Source of the DNA: Candidatus Phytoplasma melaleucae
GTDB taxonomy: Bacteria; Bacillota_I; Bacilli_A; Acholeplasmatales; Acholeplasmataceae
DNA: 64,000 nt
NCBI RefSeq assembly: GCF_030588185.1
Contig: NZ_JAOSID010000001.1
Location: 1-64,000 of the forward strand
Direction: 5' to 3'
Numbering within the stretch: position 1 is the stretch's first letter; every line of letters begins with the position of its first letter. Below the pieces are notes generated by a model. It saw nothing but the letters and a program-made list of their open reading frames with translations. It was not told the DNA's origin and ran no database searches. The translations under genes and the position numbers were made by a program. Below, one piece after another: positions 58,728-64,000 of this stretch.

Positions 58728-61520
58728 ATGAATAATAATATGAAGATAAATAAACTACAAAAAAAATTTTTACTTTTTATTCTTTTAATTTGGCTAATAT
58801 TTAGTTTTATTTTTTATTATTTTAACTACTATAATATGTTTTATAATAAGCATCACCTAATAACTGTAAATAGTCATGTAATTAACAAACACAACTATAT
58901 GACACAAACCAATAACAAAAATATCAAAAAATACCAAATTATTGATCAAATTCAAAAAAATCTTCAAAGTATCTTTGATCCTGATAAATCTAATAAAAAC
59001 ATAAAGCCTTATAAGTTGAAAAAACATAATTTAAAAATAGGCGATGTAGTATATGCTTTTACATTAGATACTAAAGAAAATATAAAACCATTTCAAGAAG
59101 GAATTATAAGTGAAAATTACAACAAAGATGAAGACCATTATCTAGCTATTTCAATAAAAGGGCAAAATAATAAAATTTTTTTTAATGATGAAGGAGAATT
59201 TATAGGTATTTCTTTGCCTAAAAAAGAATACGATGACGAAATAAATTATGTAATAACTTCTAACAGTATGTATAATTTTTTAGAATGTGCTCATATATTT
59301 TATAATGAAGAAAATTTTCAACAAAATAACAACCAAAATTTCGATAAATATTGGTTACCTATTCAGTTCAAAAAGAAAGATTTTAAAATTTCTTTAGACA
59401 AAGAAGGTTTATTTTTAGGTTTATTGCATAAAGAATTTATGTCAAATTGGGATACATTAAACGAATGGTTATTAAAATGTTCTATATTAATAGATTTTAT
59501 TGAACAAAAAATGGTTGATACCCAAAAAAATCAATCTAATTTTATCCAAAATATATCTGATATTACTTTTGTAATTATGTTTGGCAAATACCTAGGTTCA
59601 GGTTTTATTTATAAAATAGAAAAAATAGAAAATACTAATTCATATAGATATTACCTTTTAACTAATAGGCATGTTATAGAACCAATAATTACATCGGGAG
59701 AATTAAAAACAAAAATGAGAATAGGTAACTCATATTTTTTAGTTAAAGAAGCCGAAGTATTTGCTTATATCAAAAATGAAAATGTCTATGATGATATAGG
59801 TATCATTGCATTTGAAGACCAAGACCATCAAAAATTTGCCAAAATAAGTCAAATTTTAGAATGTGTCTTCCCCAAAGAAAGAGATTATGATATTGAACAG
59901 GGCAATGAAATTTATAGTATGGGATCACAACAAATAATCAACCCTGCAGTTGATTTTATAATCCCGCAACAAACAAAAAATGAAAATAACTCTCCTAAGG
60001 AAGAAAAAACAGAAGATCAAAACTTTTTTTTAAAAGCTTTCAAACAAATAAAAAGAACGGAAATCAATTTATTAAAAAAAGGGAATATAATTAATTTTAA
60101 TGAAAAAGCCATTTATTTTAATATTGAAATTGATCATGGTAATAGCGGAGGACCTGTTTTCAATCGAAAAGGACAAATAATAGGTATTAATAGAAGTACT
60201 ATTGAAAATAGTTATACAACAGACAATTATTCCCAAGCTATTAATATCATGCATATAAATGATAGATTAGACGAAATAGAAACATTAATAAAAAAAAATA
60301 AAAAAATTGATTATGCGATTGAGTTTCAAGGAGATGATCATCAAAGTTACTTAAACGACAAAATCAATTCATTTAAAAAACATTTTAACGCAGAAACTAT
60401 CAACCATAACTCAAATCAAAAACTAACTCTTTTCATCGATGAACTCTTTTATTTAACCCCTAAGAGGCATCACATTGAATTTCCTTTGCTGCAAAACAAT
60501 AATCAACAACAAAACATGAAACTACGTATCAGTCTTGTATATAATCTTTTCCAACAACAAACATTTTTAATAAACCCAATTGATGAATATATACAAATTC
60601 ATATTAAAAAGAACTTTAAAAATAAGAAAGTTATCATAGAATTTGTTAAAAAAAACAAAAATAATCAAGTTTTAGATAGTACTAATTATGAACTAGAATA
60701 CAAACCAAACTCTTATTTTTTATCCTTTGAAATGTTTAACCTTGACAACTTACATACCAAAACAAATTATGACAATTTTCAAAAAATAAAAAACTCTTTG
60801 GTTATTTGGAATCAAAATGAATATATAAGCGGGAATGGGGTTATTCTTAACAAAAAAAGAACAGAGAATAATAAATTCTTATATTTAGTATTATCTACTT
60901 ATCAACCTTACCACAACATTAATATATGGGATAGTATCGGAAACATAATCATGAACCAAATGCTTAATATTCAAACAAACATTATTATACCTATTGACAA
61001 AGGAAAATACAGAAAAGAAAAAGGATATTTAAAAAATTTTATTGGGGCAGATAATATACTTTTAATAGCTTTTGAATCTGCTTATGATTATCCTGTTGTA
61101 AGCGTTAAAAAAACATCAAATTTAAATATTGGTGAAAACATATATTATCTAATTAATTTTGAAAATACAAATCATTTTCCACAAATGTTTAAAAGCCAAA
61201 TAAGCAGTATTAAGAAAAATTTATTTATCTTTGACTCTGTTTTTGATTTAAAGAACAAAAAAAAGCAAATTAATTTTTTTTGTTTCGATGAAGAAGGAAA
61301 TTTTATAGGTATAAATGATATTATTCAAAACCATCTTACTATTCCTTCACATTTTATTAAAGCTTCTTCAATCAGCAAACACGCTCTTCAAAAACTTTTT
61401 ATCCAAAGCATATTAAAAGATAATATAAACATTATTTTTTCTTTTTTGTTTTTGGCAATTATCTTTTTTATTAGTATAAGTATTTTACCAACTAAGAATA
61501 AAAATAATTTTTTCATATAA
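58728..61520 (+). CDS. Membrane-anchored multi-module trypsin-like serine protease
   Basis: 930 residues with transmembrane segments at both ends (about 13-32 and 901-920). An intact chymotrypsin-fold domain at about 270-500 has the triad H315 (LLTNRHVI), D356 (YDDIGIIAF) and S473 (DHGNSGGPVFN). Related but degenerate pieces flank it: residues 103-163 (IGDVVYAF ... FFNDEGEFIGIS, no serine), 218-235 (ISLDKEGLFLGLLH), and a whole module at about 690-880 (GNGVILNKK, LSTYQPY for TNRHVI, NILLIAF, FCFDEEGNFIGIND). No PDZ domain was seen. Probably exposed outside the cell; target unknown. AAAAGGATC precedes the ATG. Confidence 0.75.
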   Translation: MNNNMKINKLQKKFLLFILLIWLIFSFIFYYFNYYNMFYNKHHLITVNSHVINKHNYMTQTNNKNIKKYQIIDQIQKNLQSIFDPDKSNKNIKPYKLKKHNLKIGDVVYAFTLDTKENIKPFQEGIISENYNKDEDHYLAISIKGQNNKIFFNDEGEFIGISLPKKEYDDEINYVITSNSMYNFLECAHIFYNEENFQQNNNQNFDKYWLPIQFKKKDFKISLDKEGLFLGLLHKEFMSNWDTLNEWLLKCSILIDFIEQKMVDTQKNQSNFIQNISDITFVIMFGKYLGSGFIYKIEKIENTNSYRYYLLTNRHVIEPIITSGELKTKMRIGNSYFLVKEAEVFAYIKNENVYDDIGIIAFEDQDHQKFAKISQILECVFPKERDYDIEQGNEIYSMGSQQIINPAVDFIIPQQTKNENNSPKEEKTEDQNFFLKAFKQIKRTEINLLKKGNIINFNEKAIYFNIEIDHGNSGGPVFNRKGQIIGINRSTIENSYTTDNYSQAINIMHINDRLDEIETLIKKNKKIDYAIEFQGDDHQSYLNDKINSFKKHFNAETINHNSNQKLTLFIDELFYLTPKRHHIEFPLLQNNNQQQNMKLRISLVYNLFQQQTFLINPIDEYIQIHIKKNFKNKKVIIEFVKKNKNNQVLDSTNYELEYKPNSYFLSFEMFNLDNLHTKTNYDNFQKIKNSLVIWNQNEYISGNGVILNKKRTENNKFLYLVLSTYQPYHNINIWDSIGNIIMNQMLNIQTNIIIPIDKGKYRKEKGYLKNFIGADNILLIAFESAYDYPVVSVKKTSNLNIGENIYYLINFENTNHFPQMFKSQISSIKKNLFIFDSVFDLKNKKKQINFFCFDEEGNFIGINDIIQNHLTIPSHFIKASSISKHALQKLFIQSILKDNINIIFSFLFLAIIFFISISILPTKNKNNFFI

Positions 61521-61865
61521 AACTTAGTTTACAATGACTTTAATAATAAAGGAGAAGTTTTTTAAATTTTATTTATTCATATAGAAGAAAATAAATAAAA
61601 GTGTTTTTGATAACTACCTAAATAAAAATTTTTGTCTTATATTCTCTCCGATAAGAAAACAAATATTAAAAAACACTTTTATCCTTTCATTTATGATTGC
61701 TATCATAATACTGCTTATGCCTTTTTAATGCATTTCACCCATAAAAAATAAGGTACCTACTATACTACCTATATCTTTTGTGCAAAAAAGCATTCGGGCA
61801 CTCAATTGATAGAAATAAATAATCATAATATCTAACTTAGAATTCTCATTAACATATAAAAAAAC
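61521..61865. other. Convergent intergenic region with a structured element
   Basis: 345 bp between the protease gene (+) and plsC (-). It holds a nested inverted repeat at 61595-61682 and an orphan AAAGGAG at about 61546-61552 with no ORF behind it. The half-site-like GGGCACTC near 61800 resembles one CIRCE arm but has no partner. Confidence 0.45.
61595..61682. other. Nested inverted repeat, possible terminator or structured RNA
   Basis: A perfect 14-bp pair, ATAAAAGTGTTTTT (61595-61608) and AAAAACACTTTTAT (61669-61682), encloses 60 bases. These contain a second six-pair stem TCTTAT / ATAAGA (61635-61656). It sits downstream of the protease gene and of the plsC operon. Confidence 0.45.
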
Positions 61866-62660
61866 TTATAAAACAGAATTAATAATATTCTTAATATGTT
61901 GATTTATTTGTTGAGTATTTTTATATTGATAATCTATAAAAGGTATACAAGGGTGAATAAATAACTCTACTTTTTTAAGCCGAAACCAACACTTACGATG
62001 CATTTTAGATGATCCTTTTAACGTTATAGGAAGAATATCAGCTTCACTTTTAATTGCTATCTTATAAGCTCCATCTAAAGAAGAAATTATTTGATCAGTA
62101 TTTTCAGTAATAACTCCACCTTCAGGAAAAATAACTAATGCTAATTTTCGCTTAATGTTATCTATTGCTTTATTAATATTTTTAACTGTTTCTCTATTAT
62201 CCCTTCTTACTATTTTAAGACAACGAAAAGCATTAAAACAAAAAGTTAAAAACCATCCATAAAAAGGATGATGATAAAATTCATCCTTAGGGCTAAAAGT
62301 AATATTACGGGGAAATACACAAGAAATCATGAAAGGATCAAAATAACTTTTGTGATTAGCATAAATAATTAATTTGTTTTTTAAAGGTATCAAATGAGAA
62401 TTATAAACTACAATTTTAATCCTAAAAAATCTAATAACTAATTTAGCAATACTACAAAAAACTTTTTGCCTAAAAAAATGATTCAACGGCAAATATTTAA
62501 TTATAATCATGCAAAAAAAGAATACAATAAATACCACAACCCAAGCTAGTATTACACCAATAAAAAACCCTAAAACAAACCCTATAATTTTAATAGGGAA
62601 ATATAAAATAGATAATAACCAAAAAATCATTAAATTGATGACAAAAATCAAACTAAACAT
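61866..62660 (-). CDS. plsC: 1-acyl-sn-glycerol-3-phosphate acyltransferase
   Basis: 264 residues. Two N-terminal hydrophobic segments, then the acyltransferase motifs: YANHKSYFDPF (NHxxxxD catalytic pair), the CLKIVRRDNRE substrate site, and IFPEGGVI (EG motif). It makes phosphatidic acid for membrane lipids from scavenged fatty acids. It starts 6 bp after folA, third in thyA-folA-plsC. Confidence 0.92.
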   Translation of the reverse strand: MFSLIFVINLMIFWLLSILYFPIKIIGFVLGFFIGVILAWVVVFIVFFFCMIIIKYLPLNHFFRQKVFCSIAKLVIRFFRIKIVVYNSHLIPLKNKLIIYANHKSYFDPFMISCVFPRNITFSPKDEFYHHPFYGWFLTFCFNAFRCLKIVRRDNRETVKNINKAIDNIKRKLALVIFPEGGVITENTDQIISSLDGAYKIAIKSEADILPITLKGSSKMHRKCWFRLKKVELFIHPCIPFIDYQYKNTQQINQHIKNIINSVL

Positions 62661-62666
62661 CTTACG

Positions 62667-63155
62667 TTAAACTCTTTTTCTTTCATAAGTAACAAAAATT
62701 AATTCTTCAATATTTTTTTTTTCTTTCATTATGTATTGGTTAAAATCTAAATAAGGAAAATAAATGTTGCCTTTATACCTTCTTAAAATATGTGTCAAAT
62801 ATAAAGTAGTAACATAAGGCAAAGATTCTTTATAAATTTGTCCTCCACCTATTACTATTATATTTTCTTTGGAATATTGATATTTTTTTAAAAAATAAAT
62901 TAAATCATGAACTAAAATAATATTAGAAACATAATTATCTATAACAGAAGAAGAAGCGACATAAAATGTCTTAAAAGGGAAAGCTTTACTTTTGTAATAT
63001 TTTCGTAAAGATTGATATGTTTTTAATCCTGCTAAAACATTTTGATTTAAAGTTTTTTTCTTAAAAAAAATAAGATCTTTAGGATAATGCCATGGTAATT
63101 TATCTTTATCTCCTATTAAAAAATTAGAATCTAAAGCTGCAATTAAACTAATCAT
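62667..63155 (-). CDS. folA: Dihydrofolate reductase
   Basis: 162 residues with the DHFR pattern: [28 protein letters not shown], the [12 protein letters not shown] helix, and [18 protein letters not shown] for NADPH binding. It regenerates tetrahydrofolate used up by ThyA. Its start overlaps the thyA stop by 4 bases (ATGA), so the two are translationally coupled. Confidence 0.95.
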   Translation of the reverse strand: MISLIAALDSNFLIGDKDKLPWHYPKDLIFFKKKTLNQNVLAGLKTYQSLRKYYKSKAFPFKTFYVASSSVIDNYVSNIILVHDLIYFLKKYQYSKENIIVIGGGQIYKESLPYVTTLYLTHILRRYKGNIYFPYLDFNQYIMKEKKNIEELIFVTYERKRV

Positions 63156-64000
63156 ACTGCTATTTTACCCCTTATTAGGGGATGAAATTTATAATCATTC
63201 AAATAAATATCTCCTGCTTTAAAATCTTCAATATTTTTAATTTCGGAGTTTAAAGTTACTTTGGGTAATTTTTTTGGGATACGTTGAACTTGCTGTTTTA
63301 CTTGTGCTAGATGATTAATATAAATATGAGCATCTCCTAAACTATGAATCAATTCATACGCTTTTAGATTGGTTGTTTGGGCTATCATCATAAGAAGCAA
63401 CCCATAACAACTAATATTAAAAGGTATTCCTAAAAAAACATCTGCGCTTCTTTGAAATAATTGTAAAGAAAGCCTTCTCTGACACACATAAAATTGCATT
63501 AATATATGACAAGGAGGTAAAAGCATATCTTTTATTTCCAGAGGATTCCAAGCTGAAATAATTAAACGCCTAGAACAAGGATTATCTTTGATCTCTTGAA
63601 TGACTTTTTGTAATTGGTCTACTCCAGAGAAATTACGCCATTGTTTACCATAAATAGGTCCTAAATTACCGTATTCTGCGGCGAAACTCGAATCTCTTTT
63701 AATTTTATTGATAAATTCAGTTAAATTTTCTCCTTGAAAATTATTAGATTGACAATATTTTTGATAAGGCCATTCATTCCAAATATTAACGTTATTTTTA
63801 ACTAAATAACTAATATTAGTATCTCCTCGAATAAACCATAACAATTCATGGATAATAGCTTTAAAATTGATTTTTTTTGTTGTTAATAAAGGGAATGTTT
63901 GAGTGAGATTAAATCGCATTTGATACCCAAAAACACTTTTAGTTGGGATCTTAGTACGATTATCGCGAATCGTGCCATTTGTGATTATATGTCTACATAA
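63152..64000 (-). CDS. thyA: Thymidylate synthase (5' end outside the window)
   Basis: The frame is open from 63152 to the window edge (283 codons including the stop), so the gene starts beyond 64000. An internal ATG at 63919 is not the true start: upstream codons encode [18 protein letters not shown] and [10 protein letters not shown], the family N-terminus with the phosphate-binding arginine. The catalytic cysteine is in [24 protein letters not shown] and the HxY region (DAHIYINH) are present. It converts dUMP to dTMP. First visible gene of thyA-folA-plsC. Confidence 0.95.
   Translation of the reverse strand, partial: LCRHIITNGTIRDNRTKIPTKSVFGYQMRFNLTQTFPLLTTKKINFKAIIHELLWFIRGDTNISYLVKNNVNIWNEWPYQKYCQSNNFQGENLTEFINKIKRDSSFAAEYGNLGPIYGKQWRNFSGVDQLQKVIQEIKDNPCSRRLIISAWNPLEIKDMLLPPCHILMQFYVCQRRLSLQLFQRSADVFLGIPFNISCYGLLLMMIAQTTNLKAYELIHSLGDAHIYINHLAQVKQQVQRIPKKLPKVTLNSEIKNIEDFKAGDIYLNDYKFHPLIRGKIAV

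Noticed and set aside
61795-61825. Second CIRCE element near plsC
   Set aside because: Only one arm (GGGCACTC) is present; the matching arm nine bases away is absent.

Overview
The window reads as the chromosome of a phytoplasma ('Candidatus Phytoplasma', Acholeplasmatales). The grounds are extreme A+T richness, short genes packed into same-strand operons, almost no biosynthesis, and a release-factor-2 gene with UGA behaving as a stop (unlike Mycoplasma and Spiroplasma). A decayed reading frame that looks like the secreted-effector signal peptide of phytoplasmas (SVM type) supports this. No rRNA or tRNA gene and no CRISPR array was seen, so the species cannot be named. All product calls rest on motif recognition by eye; no database search was run.

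Layout. 1-4.2 kb: HIT protein, haemolysin III, ruvA-ruvB and a secreted YD-repeat protein. 4.25-12 kb: a stand-alone 5'-3' exonuclease (polA N-domain) interrupted by a group II intron without an ORF, then ffh, ftsY, topA, rbgA and a membrane protein. 12-24.4 kb: hisS-aspS-tilS, nadE-mnmA and secA-prfB-yitT. 24.4-33 kb is looser: a repeat protein, mscL, an ABC transporter, degV-cca-yhaM and about 1.5 kb of eroded DNA holding the effector remnant. 33-38 kb: ligA, acpS and two surface-protein candidates. 38-46 kb: fba-pfkA-MATE-pgi, dnaB-dnaI and mutM. 46-53 kb: an RNase J pair (one frameshifted, one catalytically degenerate), recU, a small membrane transporter and lplA. 53-58.4 kb: hrcA-grpE-dnaK-dnaJ behind a promoter with a CIRCE operator. 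58.7-64 kb: a 930-residue membrane-anchored serine protease and the thyA-folA-plsC operon, with thyA running off the right edge.

How it works together. The window carries Holliday-junction processing (RuvAB, RecU), repair and replication (LigA, MutM, PolA exonuclease, TopA, DnaB/DnaI), protein export (SecA, Ffh, FtsY), upper glycolysis (Pgi, PfkA, Fba), RNA maturation and decay (RNase J pair, YhaM, Cca, TilS, MnmA), heat-shock control, and salvage of lipoate and probably a vitamin. Host-facing functions are the repeat proteins, a coiled-coil surface protein, the large protease and the effector relic.

Main points of interest: (1) the intron in polA, whose exon-binding sites match the exon and whose removal restores an open frame; (2) a +1 shift at CCC-TAG in rnjA, placed just before the catalytic motif; (3) an RNase J paralogue and a NAD synthetase that keep full-length frames but have lost their active-site motifs; (4) a protease made of one intact and several degenerate trypsin-like modules; (5) an SVM-type effector relic whose start codon reads ATA.
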